Of a DNA stretch of 64,000 bases, positions 39,669 to 47,806 are shown piece after piece (position 1 is the first letter of the stretch; each line of letters starts with the position of its first letter). Position numbers and translations under genes: made by a program. This DNA is from JALHNI01 sp965229305 (lineage in GTDB: Bacteria > Acidobacteriota > Terriglobia > Bryobacterales > Bryobacteraceae), in the NCBI GenBank assembly GCA_965229305.1, contig CBDDIZ010000042.1, positions 682,001-746,000 on the forward strand, in the 5' to 3' direction. The notes under the pieces are model-generated. The model was not told the DNA's origin and searched no databases. It worked only from the letters and a program-made list of their open reading frames with translations.

Positions 39669-41383
39669 TCGCGCAACCAATCGGCCAGTTGCGACCGCTG
39701 GCCCGCCGTCGCTTCAGGATCAGGCTCCAGCAGCCACACCTTGCGCGGCTCCGCATCGAGCGTCACCGCCAGCGTCCGCAGCTGTTCGCGCCGCGCCACC
39801 AATAGCTCCACCGTCTGCCCCGGCCGATAGCCTTCGAGCCGCGCCGGCAAGCTCTCCGGCCTCACGCGGAACCCGTCGATGGCCAGCAACTCATCATCCA
39901 CGTTGAGCCCCGCCCGATACGCCGCGGAGCCGCGCACCACGCTCGTCACCAACAGCCGCCCCCAGTCCTTCTTCGTCGAAGCCCCCAAGTCGGCCTTCTC
40001 GCCGCCTTTGCCTTCGGCGAACCGCAGCCCGAACCAGTTGAGCGCGTCAGCGTAGTCCAGTTCCTCGGTCGTTTCGAGCACGCGCGTGAACCACTCGCTG
40101 AAGTCCTCGCCGGCCACCTCGCTCACCAACTGCCGGAACCCCGCCGACGTGTACCCGTTCGGGAAGCGCTCGTAGGCTTGCCGCATCACATCGTCCAGTG
40201 ACCTCGCCCCGTGCGTTGCCCGCCGCACCCGCGCGTCCATCAGCCACGCGATCACCGCGCCTTTCGTGTAATAGCTGATCAGCGTATTCGTCGAGTTCTC
40301 GTTCTGGCGATAGAGCTTGATCCACGCATCGAACGACGACGTCTCAACGGGCTGCACCAGCCGCCCCGCCGTCGTCTGCAGCCGTGAGATTTCCTGCGAA
40401 AGCTGCTTGAAGTAGGTCGCCCGATCCGTCAGCCCAGCCCGCTTCACCGCCAGCGGACCGTAGTAAGTCGTAACGCCTTCGGCCACCCATAGCGTCCGCG
40501 TGTAATTCTCTTGTTCGTAGTCGAACGGACCTAGTTCCACCGGCCTCAGCCGCTTCACGTTCCACACGTGGAAGTACTCGTGGCTTACCAGATCGAGCCA
40601 TCCGGCGCGGCTCGCTTTGCGCGGCGCGGGCGCATCGAGTGCAGGCTCCTCCGTGTTGCGCCACGCCCAACGCGAGGCAAACAGCACCGTCGAGTTCTTG
40701 TGCTCCAAGCCCCCGCCCGTCTCGAGCAGCAGGTTCAGAAACAGGTAGTGCTCATACGGCAGCGGGCCCATCATCCGCTGATACTCGGCCACGATCTTGG
40801 CCGTCGCCTCGGCCGAAGCGGCCCCATCCCACACGCCGGCTTCGCCTTCGTTGATCAGGAAATGCGGCTTGCCATCGGCTTCGAACGGATACACCGCGGG
40901 CGACCCCGCGTAGATCGGGCAATCCACCAGCGTGTCGTAATCAGTCGCGCGGTAGTGCTGCGGCCCCATCGCGTCGAGCCCCGTGTAGACGCCATCCCAC
41001 TCGGCCGGCAGCTCGACCGTCACCTCATGCGGCCGCGCGCCCTCTTCCACCAGCGAGAGAAACGTCGGCGCGCCATTGAGCAAGGCGAATCGTGCTTCGA
41101 TCCAGTTGCTCTGCACGCCCAGCGTGCGCCCGTAGACGCGATAGCTCACCGTCACTTCGCCCGACGCTTCCACGCGCCACCGATTCTTGCTCGTCTTGGC
41201 CCACGGCGCCGAAGCCGAAAAGCTCTCCACGTGCTGCGAGTACTCGCGAATCAGGTAGCTGCCGGGCGTCCAAACCGCCATGAATAGCTCGATCGGACCA
41301 GTGGCGGGAATCGTCGCCGTCACTTCGACATAGTGGTTTTGCGCTTCCGGAAAGCGGAGCGTATAGCGGATGGGCTCGCGCAT
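39665..41383 (-). CDS. M61-family metallopeptidase with PDZ domain
   Basis: A 572-residue zinc peptidase of the glycyl aminopeptidase family. The N-terminal beta domain (PIRYTLRFPEAQNHYVEVTATIP, WTPGSYLIREYSQHV) precedes the catalytic domain: GGGLEHKNST (224-232), the HExxH motif as HEYFH (268-272) in DLVSHEYFHVWNVKRLRP, and the third ligand Glu302 in LWVAEGVTTYYG. A PDZ domain (DWGRLLVTSVVRGSAAYRAGLNVDDELLAIDGFRV) closes the protein. No signal peptide is visible, so it may be cytosolic. The 3' end overlaps the convergent ADOP gene by 4 bases, and trmFO starts 24 bases from its 5' end on the other strand. Confidence 0.93.
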   Translation of the reverse strand: MREPIRYTLRFPEAQNHYVEVTATIPATGPIELFMAVWTPGSYLIREYSQHVESFSASAPWAKTSKNRWRVEASGEVTVSYRVYGRTLGVQSNWIEARFALLNGAPTFLSLVEEGARPHEVTVELPAEWDGVYTGLDAMGPQHYRATDYDTLVDCPIYAGSPAVYPFEADGKPHFLINEGEAGVWDGAASAEATAKIVAEYQRMMGPLPYEHYLFLNLLLETGGGLEHKNSTVLFASRWAWRNTEEPALDAPAPRKASRAGWLDLVSHEYFHVWNVKRLRPVELGPFDYEQENYTRTLWVAEGVTTYYGPLAVKRAGLTDRATYFKQLSQEISRLQTTAGRLVQPVETSSFDAWIKLYRQNENSTNTLISYYTKGAVIAWLMDARVRRATHGARSLDDVMRQAYERFPNGYTSAGFRQLVSEVAGEDFSEWFTRVLETTEELDYADALNWFGLRFAEGKGGEKADLGASTKKDWGRLLVTSVVRGSAAYRAGLNVDDELLAIDGFRVRPESLPARLEGYRPGQTVELLVARREQLRTLAVTLDAEPRKVWLLEPDPEATAGQRSQLADWLRD

Positions 41384-41407
41384 GAACCCCTAAAATAGCA
41401 GTAGTTC

Positions 41408-42752
41408 ATGACGCAACTCCATATCATCGGCGCGGGCTTGGCAGGTACCGAAGCGGCCTGGCAATTGGCTCGGCAAGGCCTGCGCTGCACCCTTCACGAG
41501 ATGCGCCCGCTCCGTATGACCGACGCTCACCAAACCGATCGGCTGGCGGAACTCGTCTGCTCGAACTCACTCAAGAGTGAGACCGTCAACACCGCTCCGT
41601 GGCTGCTCAAGGAAGAGCTGCGCCGCCACGGCTCACTGCTGCTCGAATGCGCCCAAGCCGCGCGCGTCCCCGGCGGCCAAGCTCTTACCGTCGACCGTGT
41701 CACCTTCGCCACCGAAGTCACACGCCGCATTGAAGCCGAGCCGCTGATTACCTTGCAGCGCGAGGAACTCCGCTCGATCCCCACCGACGGCGTCACCATC
41801 GTTGCCTCCGGCCCGCTCACTTCCGGCGACCTCGCCGAAGAGATCGCCCGCCTCACCGGTTCAGACCGTCTCTACTTCTACGACGCCATCTCGCCCATCG
41901 TCGATGCCGACACCATCGACCGCAACATCGCCTTCGCCGCTTCCCGCTACGGCAAGTCGCTCGATGGCACCGATGACTATTTGAACTGCCCGTTCAACAA
42001 AGAGCAGTACGAAGCCTTTCTGTCTGCGCTGCTGAGTGGCGATGCCGTGCCTGCCCACATCCCGGCCGATGCGCCCGGCACGCCCTTCTTCGAAGCCTGC
42101 CTGCCGATCGAAGTGATCGCGCGCCGCGGCCCCCGAGACGTTGCGCTTCGGCCCGATGAAGCCGATGGGCCTCACTGATCCGCGCACCGGCCGGCGTCCT
42201 TATGCCGTCGTCCAACTGCGTCAGGAGAATGCGCGCGCTGATAGCTACAACCTGGTCGGCTTCCAGAACCATCTGCGGTTCGGCGAGCAGAAACGCATCC
42301 TGCGGCTGATCCCGGGCCTCGAGAACGCCGAGTTCCTGCGCTACGGGCAGATCCACCGCAATACCTATATCAATGGCCCCACGCTGCTGAATCAGACACT
42401 GCAGTTGAAGGCCAAGCCCCACGTACTCTTCGCGGGGCAGATCTCCGGGGTCGAAGGCTACGTCGAGTCGATTGCGACGGGCTTCCTCGCGGGCACCTTC
42501 GCCGGTGCGGTCGCTCGCGGCGAACAGCCAGTGGCGATGCCGCGCGAAACCGCTTTGGGCTCACTGACGCACTACATCGCGAACGCAAATCCCGAGAACT
42601 ATCAGCCGGCGAACATCACCTTTGATTTGTTACCTCCGCTCGACGAAGCCACGCGCCAGCGTTATCGCAACGATAAGCCGGGGCGTCATGCCGAAGTTTG
42701 CCGGCGGGCTCTTGCGGCCGCGGGGGCGCTGGTAAACTATTCAACACCATGA
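41408..42752 (+). pseudogene. trmFO: trmFO, folate-dependent tRNA (uracil-54-C5) methyltransferase, single-base frameshift
   Basis: TrmFO makes ribothymidine at position 54 of tRNA from methylene-tetrahydrofolate with FAD. The first frame (41408-42178) has the FAD site IIGAGLAGTEAAWQLARQG, ALTVDRVTFA, and EACLPIEVIARRG. The second frame continues from about 42141 with LRFGPMKPMGLTDPRTGRRPYAVVQLRQEN and ends with QISGVEGYVESIATGFLAG. The frames meet at five C at 42130-42134. Deleting one C gives RRGPETLRFGPMKP, as in the family, and a normal protein of about 447 residues. All other residues look intact, so this is either a recent inactivation or a homopolymer error in the read. The final bases overlap the LRR gene start. 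Confidence 0.85.
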
Positions 42753-43297
42753 TGTGGCAAGCAAAGAAGACGGAACCCGCGGCAAAGCCGGCCCCGGCCA
42801 AGGCCGCGCCTGCCAAGACGGAAGCGGCGGCGCCTGACGCCAAAGCGATCGCGGCAATTGAGAAAGCTGGCGGCAGCGTCCGCCCCATCGCCCAGGAAGA
42901 TCCTCACGTCGAAGTGAGCTACTACCTGCAGGGCGCGGCGATCAAAGACGACGCCATCGCGCCGGTGGCGCAACTCAAGAACGTGGTGGCCGTACACCTC
43001 GGCCGGACGTCGGTGACCGACGCCGGGCTGGTATACCTGAAGGGCCTCACCGACCTCACCTCCCTGCATCTGGAAGGCACCAAGATCACCGACAAGGGCT
43101 TGGTGAACCTGAAAGATCTGAAAAAACTCACCTACCTGAATCTCTACGGCACGGCCGTTACCGATGCCGGACTCGAGCATCTGAAGGGCCTCACCGCCCT
43201 CAAGAGCCTCTACGTATGGCAAACCAAGGTGACCGACGAAGGCATCAAGAAGCTGAAGTCGGCGCTGCCCTCGGTGGATGTCGTCAAGGGCTGGTAG
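42749..43297 (+). CDS. Leucine-rich repeat protein with Ala/Pro/Lys-rich N-terminus
   Basis: A 182-residue protein. Residues 1-35 are rich in Ala, Pro and Lys (KTEPAAKPAPAKAAPAKTEA) with no signal peptide. From about residue 65 on there are four to five leucine-rich repeats with the pattern TDxGLxxLKxLxxLxxLxLxGT (LGRTSVTDAGLVYLKGL, LEGTKITDKGLVNLKDL, LYGTAVTDAGLEHLKGL, VWQTKVTDEGIKKLKSAL), a type common in Planctomycetota and Acidobacteriota. It is probably a protein-binding scaffold in the cytosol. The ATG at 42749 overlaps the trmFO stop, so they may be coupled. No partner is evident. Confidence 0.78.
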   Translation: MMWQAKKTEPAAKPAPAKAAPAKTEAAAPDAKAIAAIEKAGGSVRPIAQEDPHVEVSYYLQGAAIKDDAIAPVAQLKNVVAVHLGRTSVTDAGLVYLKGLTDLTSLHLEGTKITDKGLVNLKDLKKLTYLNLYGTAVTDAGLEHLKGLTALKSLYVWQTKVTDEGIKKLKSALPSVDVVKGW

Positions 43298-43337
43298 CTA
43301 AAGCCCGGCCCACGGTTGGCCGATCAACCGCTTGGGC

Positions 43338-43967
43338 ATGCCCGAAGATCTCTCCAGCTCTTACGCCGTACTCGACCTGTTGCCCGGGGCTTCCGGCGAA
43401 GCCATCAAAGACGCTTACGTCGACCTGGTCAAAGTGTGGCATCCGGACCGTTTTCAACATGAAAGCGAACGTCTGCGCCAGCGCGCCGATCGGCAGATGA
43501 AGCGTCTCAACGACGCCTACGCCAAGCTGCGCAGTGCGGGGGCGATCGCCGCCACCAAGCCGCTCTATCTCACGCCGCTCGATTTCGGCGGCACCTGGGG
43601 CTACGTCGACGAGACCGGGGCTCCGGCCATTTACCCGAGCTACGCCGCTGCCCGGCCGTTCGTCGAAGGGCTTGCCGCCGCGAAGCTGGTGGAGAAGTGG
43701 GGCTTCATCGACCCCGAGGGCGAGTTCGTGATGAATCCCGTGTACGAGGAAGTGGGCGACTTCAGCGAAGGGATCGCTGCCGTGAAGTGGTACGGCCGCT
43801 GGGGCTTCGTGGACAAGCAAGGCCGCTTCGTGATCCAACCCCGCTATCAAGCTGCCAAAGGCTTCGTGCAAGGCTGGGCCGAAGTTCAACTCGGCTTGCG
43901 CTGGGGCCGCGTGAACCTGGCCGGCGAAGCCGTCTTCACCGAGACGAACGGCGCGCGGCAGCTTTAG
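43338..43967 (+). CDS. J-domain protein fused to WG repeats
   Basis: A 209-residue protein. Residues 8-70 form a J-domain (YAVLDLLPGASGEAIKDAYVDLVKVWHPDRF with the HPD motif at 35-37, then RADRQMKRLNDAYAKLR), which should stimulate an Hsp70 ATPase. From about residue 85 there are WG (KWG) repeats: GTWGYVDETGAPAIYPSYAAARPFVEGLAAAKLVEKWGFIDPEGEFVMNPVYEEVGDFSEGIAAVKWYGRWGFVDKQGRFVIQPRY and a fourth degenerate unit. I chose the ATG at 43338; the frame opens at a TTG 6 bases earlier. It has no signal peptide or glycine/phenylalanine linker and no Cys-rich domain. I take it as a specialised co-chaperone; the target is unknown. Confidence 0.85.
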   Translation: MPEDLSSSYAVLDLLPGASGEAIKDAYVDLVKVWHPDRFQHESERLRQRADRQMKRLNDAYAKLRSAGAIAATKPLYLTPLDFGGTWGYVDETGAPAIYPSYAAARPFVEGLAAAKLVEKWGFIDPEGEFVMNPVYEEVGDFSEGIAAVKWYGRWGFVDKQGRFVIQPRYQAAKGFVQGWAEVQLGLRWGRVNLAGEAVFTETNGARQL

Positions 43968-44294
43968 CTAGCGAACTTCTTCTTCCATCGCGATGCCGGA
44001 TAGGACCACCGGTTCGCGATCGGGAAACTCGGCCACCAGCGAGAGGGTGCCACCCATCGCCTCCACCGTCTTGCGAAGGGTGGAAAGCAGTAGATCGCTT
44101 CTCTTTTCCAGCCGGGAAACCCCGTCCTGGGTAATCCCGAGCGTTTTGGCCATGCGGACCTGCGTCAGCTTGCGAGCTTGCCGCAGTTGCTGGAGGGTCA
44201 TCTCCTCGGCGATCAACTGTGCGGCACGCGCTTCTACTTTCTTGCGACGCGAGGGACTGAGCTGGTCCATCTTGTCTTTTAAGGTGATCGCCAT
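43968..44294 (-). CDS. XRE-type HigA-like antitoxin, orphan
   Basis: A 108-residue helix-turn-helix protein with the operator-binding fold TLQQLRQARKLTQVRMAKTLGITQDGVSRLEKRSDLLLSTLRKTVEAMGGTLSLVAEFPDREPVVL, typical of the antitoxin of HigBA-like pairs in which toxin precedes antitoxin. The N-terminal helix (MDQLSPSRRKKVEARAAQLIAEEM) would cover the toxin. Upstream, where the toxin gene should be, only a short remnant remains (44297-44395). It may now regulate its own promoter or other targets. The ATG start is 2 bases after the remnant's stop. Confidence 0.85.
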   Translation of the reverse strand: MAITLKDKMDQLSPSRRKKVEARAAQLIAEEMTLQQLRQARKLTQVRMAKTLGITQDGVSRLEKRSDLLLSTLRKTVEAMGGTLSLVAEFPDREPVVLSGIAMEEEVR

Positions 44295-44296
44295 AG

Positions 44297-44395
44297 CTAT
44301 CCCATCGGGAGCAACTCGACCTGTACCGATTCATCCAGTGCGTCGAACTCTGGGCTGAAGTCGGGATGGAACTCGACAATCCACGATACGACTAC
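44297..44395 (-). pseudogene. Remnant of a HigB/RelE-like toxin gene
   Basis: The minus strand reads SWIVEFHPDFSPEFDALDES, then VQVELLPMG and a TAG stop. This resembles the first third of HigB-like toxins (…VxFHPxFxPEFxALxxxVQ…). About 60-70 codons that should follow are missing and the antitoxin ATG comes two bases after the stop. I find no in-frame ATG, GTG or TTG at the front, so the fragment is unlikely to be translated. An internal deletion seems the simplest explanation. Confidence 0.65.
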
Positions 44396-44443
44396 AGTAT
44401 GTAGTCGAAGGAATATGCCGTCAAGGACATAATCGGAGCAGTT

Positions 44444-45058
44444 CTAGAAGTTTTCGAGCAGGTGACCGAGGCGGGTCTTTTTGGTGCGCATGTAGGCTTC
44501 GCGGGTAGCGAGGGCTGGCATCTCGAGGGGGACTCGTTCGGCGACTTCGATGCCGGCTTGGGCGAGGGCGGCCAGTTTGTCCGGGTTGTTGGACATGAAG
44601 CGGACGCTGGCGAGGCCGAAGTGGCGGAGGATGGCGGCGGGCATTTCGAAGCTGCGGAGGTCGGCCTGGAAGCCGAGGGCTTCATTCGCTTCGACGGTGT
44701 CGGCGCCCTGGTCCTGGAGGGCGTAGGCGCGGAGCTTGTTCATGAGCCCGATGCCGCGGCCTTCCTGATGTTCGTAGATGAGGAGGCCGCGGCCTTCCTT
44801 CTCAATGTGTTCGAGAGCGGCGGTGAGCTGGTTGCGGCAGTCGCAGCGGAGGCTGTGGAGGACGTCGCCGGTGAGGCATTGCGAGTGGATGCGCACCAGG
44901 GGTGGAGGGCCGGAGATGTCGCCCATGCGGAGGGCAAGGCACTCCTCGAAGCGGCCGTCTTCGAAGCGGCCTTCGAAGCCGTAGATCCGGAAGTCGCCGA
45001 ATTCACTCGGGAAACTCGCCTCAGCCGCAAGCTCGAGGCGAAGCGTTGAAGTACTCAA
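44444..45058 (-). CDS. ribA: GTP cyclohydrolase II
   Basis: A 204-residue enzyme that opens GTP to the pyrimidine precursor of riboflavin. Zinc ligands are Cys61, Cys72 and Cys74 (SQCLTGDVLHSLRCDCR), in the same spacing as E. coli RibA. EHQEGRGIGLMNKLRAYALQDQGADTVEANEALGF is the catalytic block, and SVRFMSNNPDKLAALAQAGIEVAERVPLE and MRTKKTRLGHLL finish the family profile. It is a stand-alone form without the DHBP synthase domain found in many bacteria. The top strand here is G-rich although the gene runs on the bottom strand, which marks the change of strand bias. No other riboflavin gene is adjacent. Confidence 0.96.
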   Translation of the reverse strand: MSTSTLRLELAAEASFPSEFGDFRIYGFEGRFEDGRFEECLALRMGDISGPPPLVRIHSQCLTGDVLHSLRCDCRNQLTAALEHIEKEGRGLLIYEHQEGRGIGLMNKLRAYALQDQGADTVEANEALGFQADLRSFEMPAAILRHFGLASVRFMSNNPDKLAALAQAGIEVAERVPLEMPALATREAYMRTKKTRLGHLLENF

Positions 45059-45098
45059 ACCTCTAGTTTACAGCGGTTTGGCTTAGACTGGTCTACGA

Positions 45099-46421
45099 GT
45101 GCCGCAGCAGATCCTCTACACGCTGCTTTTGAAACTGGCCGCCGCCGCGTCGATTGCGAGTGTGCTGGTGCGTTTGGGCGCGTTTCAACGGATGTTGTTG
45201 CGCGAGGAACGGACGGTGCGGGAGCGGTTTTTGATGGCGCTGGCGTTTGGGGGGATTTTCGGGGCGGGGTCGGCGACGCGGATTTTGACGGGGACTTACC
45301 AGGCGGCGGATATTTCGCTGGCGGGGTCGTTGCTGGCGGGAGTGTTGGGTGGGTACTTCACGGGGTTGCTGGCGGGCATCTTTACGTCGCTGCCGGGGAT
45401 GCTGCTGGCGCACGAGCTGATGTCGATGCCGTTCTATGCCGGGGTGGGGGTGATGGGCGGCCTGCTGCGCGACCTCGCTCCGGAGCCTGAGGAGATCTGG
45501 CGCTTTTCGCCGTTTTTCGACACGATCACCTTTTACCGGCTGTTCCGTGACGCGGCGGACCGGACGCGGCGGGCGTTCCAGTTGCTCTTCCTGGCGACGG
45601 TGCTGCTGTGTGCTTTCCTGGGGCTGATGGCCGTGCGGGTGTTCGGGCAGCGGGCGCTTTACACGCCGTTTGCGGCTGAGGATGCGACGAACCCGGGCTT
45701 GGTGCTGTTTTCGAGCTTTGCGCTGGCGGTGCTATGCACGGCGGTGCCGCTCAAGATTTGGAACTCGTTCCGCACGGAGCGGAAGCTTGAGGCTCAACAG
45801 CGGCTGGCGACCGAGGCGCGCTTGCGGGCGCTGACCTACCAGATCAATCCGCATTTTCTTTTCAACACGTTAAATTCGGTGTCCGCGCTGATCCGGACGG
45901 ACCCGGCCGAGGCCCGGCAAGTGGTGTCGAAACTTTCGAACATTCTGCGGCGGCTTCTACGGAAGACAGCAAATTTAACGTCTCTGCGCGAAGAATTGGC
46001 CTTTATTGACGATTATCTGGCCATCGAGATGGTGCGATTTCGCGATAAGCTGCGTTTCGAGCGGGAGATCGCTCCCGAAACGCTCGATTTTCAGGTACCG
46101 TGGATGCTGTTGCAGCCGTTGATCGAAAATTCGATTAAGCATGGATTGGGGCCGAAGGTGGAAGGCGGGACGATCCGCATCCGCAGCCGGATCGTCCGGC
46201 AGAGGTTACAATTGACAATCGAAGACGATGGCGTGGGAATTCCCGAGAACAGCCTGCAAAGCCTGCTGGGTCAGGGGATTGGCGTCAGCAACGTCAACGA
46301 GCGTTTGAAGGTGATTTTCGGTGAGCATTACCGGATGGATGTCGATAGCAAGGCGGGCGAAGGCACGCGCTTCGAGATCGAGATTCCGGAATACCAGCCG
46401 GCTCTAGCCAAGGTTGGCTAA
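45099..46421 (+). CDS. LytS-type sensor histidine kinase (5TM-5TMR_LYT, His_kinase, HATPase)
   Basis: A 440-residue membrane kinase. About five to six helices fill residues 5-215, of the LytS 5TM receptor type (GGIFGAGSATRILTGTYQAADISLAGSLLAGVLGGYFTGLLAGIFTSLPGMLLAHE). Then come a short coiled coil, the His_kinase motif LTYQINPHFLFNTLNSVSALIRTDP and a HATPase with LQPLIENSIKHGL, DDGVGIPE and GIGVSNVNERLKVIFGEHY. The GTG at 45099 is the start. LytS kinases usually pair with a LytTR response regulator gene; here the next gene is a methyltransferase 14 bases on, so the partner must be elsewhere. Confidence 0.92.
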   Translation: MPQQILYTLLLKLAAAASIASVLVRLGAFQRMLLREERTVRERFLMALAFGGIFGAGSATRILTGTYQAADISLAGSLLAGVLGGYFTGLLAGIFTSLPGMLLAHELMSMPFYAGVGVMGGLLRDLAPEPEEIWRFSPFFDTITFYRLFRDAADRTRRAFQLLFLATVLLCAFLGLMAVRVFGQRALYTPFAAEDATNPGLVLFSSFALAVLCTAVPLKIWNSFRTERKLEAQQRLATEARLRALTYQINPHFLFNTLNSVSALIRTDPAEARQVVSKLSNILRRLLRKTANLTSLREELAFIDDYLAIEMVRFRDKLRFEREIAPETLDFQVPWMLLQPLIENSIKHGLGPKVEGGTIRIRSRIVRQRLQLTIEDDGVGIPENSLQSLLGQGIGVSNVNERLKVIFGEHYRMDVDSKAGEGTRFEIEIPEYQPALAKVG

Positions 46422-46435
46422 GGTTTGGATATGAG

Positions 46436-47131
46436 GTGCACTTGAGCGAGCTGAATCTGTCGTCCGTGTTGGCGTATCGGGCCGACCATTTCCAGAAGAC
46501 GATCTCCGACCGCACCCGCAAAGTTTATGACCGGGTAGCGTCGGTGTATCCGGCGTCGACTTTCTTTTTCCATTCGAAAGCGCACCGGTTGGCGCTGGAG
46601 ATGAGCGAGATCGAAAACGGCGACCAGGTGTTAGAGGTGGCGACGGGGTCGGGCGAGATGTTCCGGCGGCTGTTGAAGCGGAATCCGGGCGGAGTGAATG
46701 TCGGGTTTGATTTGTCGCCGAACATGGCCGCGTTTACGGCGCGGCGGGTGCGGCGCGAGTATCCGGATGCAAAGATGTTGCTGCAGGCGGTGGATGCGCG
46801 GCACATGCCGTTCCGGGACGAGGCGTTCGACCACGTGGTGTCCTGCTACCTGTATGAACTGCTGGACTACGAGGATATTCACAAAACTTTGCGGGAGATC
46901 CGGCGCGTGTTGCGGCCGGGCGGCCGGCTGACGGCGATCCTGATCGGCCAGAACGATCCGATGTTCAACGAAGGCTATAAAGTGTGCGGGCGTTTAGTTC
47001 CTGCATTTTGGGGACGGCAGGTGTCGAATCGGATGCCGGGCTGGGTGGAGCAGGCGGGTTTCCGGATCGAAAAAGACCGGTCGACGCGGCAGGGATTTTA
47101 TCCGTCGCGGGTGCTGGTGGCGCAGCGTTAA
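46436..47131 (+). CDS. Class I SAM-dependent methyltransferase (UbiE-like)
   Basis: A 231-residue Rossmann-fold methyltransferase. Motif I is VLEVATGSGEMFRRLL, motif II/III covers VGFDLSPNMAAFTARRV and LLQAVDARHMPFRDEAFDHVVSCYLYELLD, and the following LREIRRVLRPGGRLTAI is the usual post-motif-III helix and turn. The N-terminal VYDRVASVYPASTFFFHSKAHRLAL resembles UbiE/quinone-methyltransferase relatives, but that is not enough to assign a substrate. The GTG start at 46436 lies 14 bases after the LytS-type kinase, so the two are probably co-transcribed. Confidence 0.88.
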   Translation: MHLSELNLSSVLAYRADHFQKTISDRTRKVYDRVASVYPASTFFFHSKAHRLALEMSEIENGDQVLEVATGSGEMFRRLLKRNPGGVNVGFDLSPNMAAFTARRVRREYPDAKMLLQAVDARHMPFRDEAFDHVVSCYLYELLDYEDIHKTLREIRRVLRPGGRLTAILIGQNDPMFNEGYKVCGRLVPAFWGRQVSNRMPGWVEQAGFRIEKDRSTRQGFYPSRVLVAQR

Positions 47132-47278
47132 GCGGTGGCGCGATTCGGGGGCCGGTGGATATACTGAAGGGATTACGGCAATTTTCAGGGGACCTCGGGA
47201 ACCGCGACGCTCGCGGCCGGAGTCGATGGCAGTGCAGCCCGCAAGCCGGAACGTGTGAGATTGGCTAAGGAGTTCGAG

Positions 47279-47797
47279 ATGTTGAAGCGTCTGATGGTTT
47301 TGGTGGCGGTGGGAGCGCTGGCGACGGCGGGCACGATGTTTGCTCAGGCCAAGGTGGCCATCATCGATTTGCAGAAAGCGGTGTTGAACACGGCGGAGAT
47401 CAAGAAGGCGCAGGCCGATCTCGAGACGAAGTTCCGCCCGCGGCAGCAGGCGATGGCCAAGCTCGAACAGGACTTGCAACAGATCCAGAACCAACTGCAG
47501 ACGGGCGCGGCGAAGCTGACGGCGCAGCAGGCCGATGACCTGCAGGCGACCGGTACGCGCAAGCAGCGCGAACTGCAGCGCATGGGCGAAGATCTGCAGG
47601 CGGATGTGGATCGGGAGCGGAACGAGATTCTGCAGCGCAGCGGTCAGCGGATGACCGAAGTGGTGAAGAAGCTGTCGGAAGAGAAGGGGCTGGACGTGGT
47701 GATCGAAGCCTCGAACGCGATCTTCTTCAAGCCGGCTTTCGACGTCACGGCCGATGCCACGACCGCTTACGACAAGGCTTACCCGGCCGCCAAGTAA
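47279..47797 (+). CDS. OmpH/Skp-family periplasmic chaperone
   Basis: A 172-residue exported protein. A signal peptide (MVLVAVGALATAGTMFAQA) precedes KVAIIDLQKAVLNTAEIKKAQADLETKF, the Skp opening; long coiled-coil arms run from about residue 40 to 125 (QQAMAKLEQDLQQIQNQLQTG ... RKQRELQRMGEDLQADVDRERNEILQRSGQRMTEVVKKLSEEKGLDVVIEASNAIFFKP). The family forms a trimer that holds unfolded outer-membrane proteins. I chose the ATG at 47279, with AAGGAG upstream. It is not next to bamA or lpxD as in Proteobacteria. The next gene follows by 9 bases. Confidence 0.9.
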   Translation: MLKRLMVLVAVGALATAGTMFAQAKVAIIDLQKAVLNTAEIKKAQADLETKFRPRQQAMAKLEQDLQQIQNQLQTGAAKLTAQQADDLQATGTRKQRELQRMGEDLQADVDRERNEILQRSGQRMTEVVKKLSEEKGLDVVIEASNAIFFKPAFDVTADATTAYDKAYPAAK

Positions 47798-47806
47798 AGG
47801 ACTGCC

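Noticed and set aside
42100..42180. Programmed frameshift in trmFO
   Set aside because: No slippery heptamer, internal Shine-Dalgarno or stimulatory structure is evident, and the family does not use frameshifting. A mutation or read error is simpler.
44295..45098. Replication origin box cluster at the strand-bias switch
   Set aside because: I looked for TTATCCACA-like DnaA boxes and AT-rich unwinding DNA in the gaps 44296-44443 and 45059-45098 and saw none, and there is no dnaA or dnaN gene nearby. The skew change is reported, but not an oriC.
46984..47268. Plus-strand open frame of 94 codons overlapping the methyltransferase end
   Set aside because: Gly/Arg/Ser-rich, out of frame with the real gene, and no family features.
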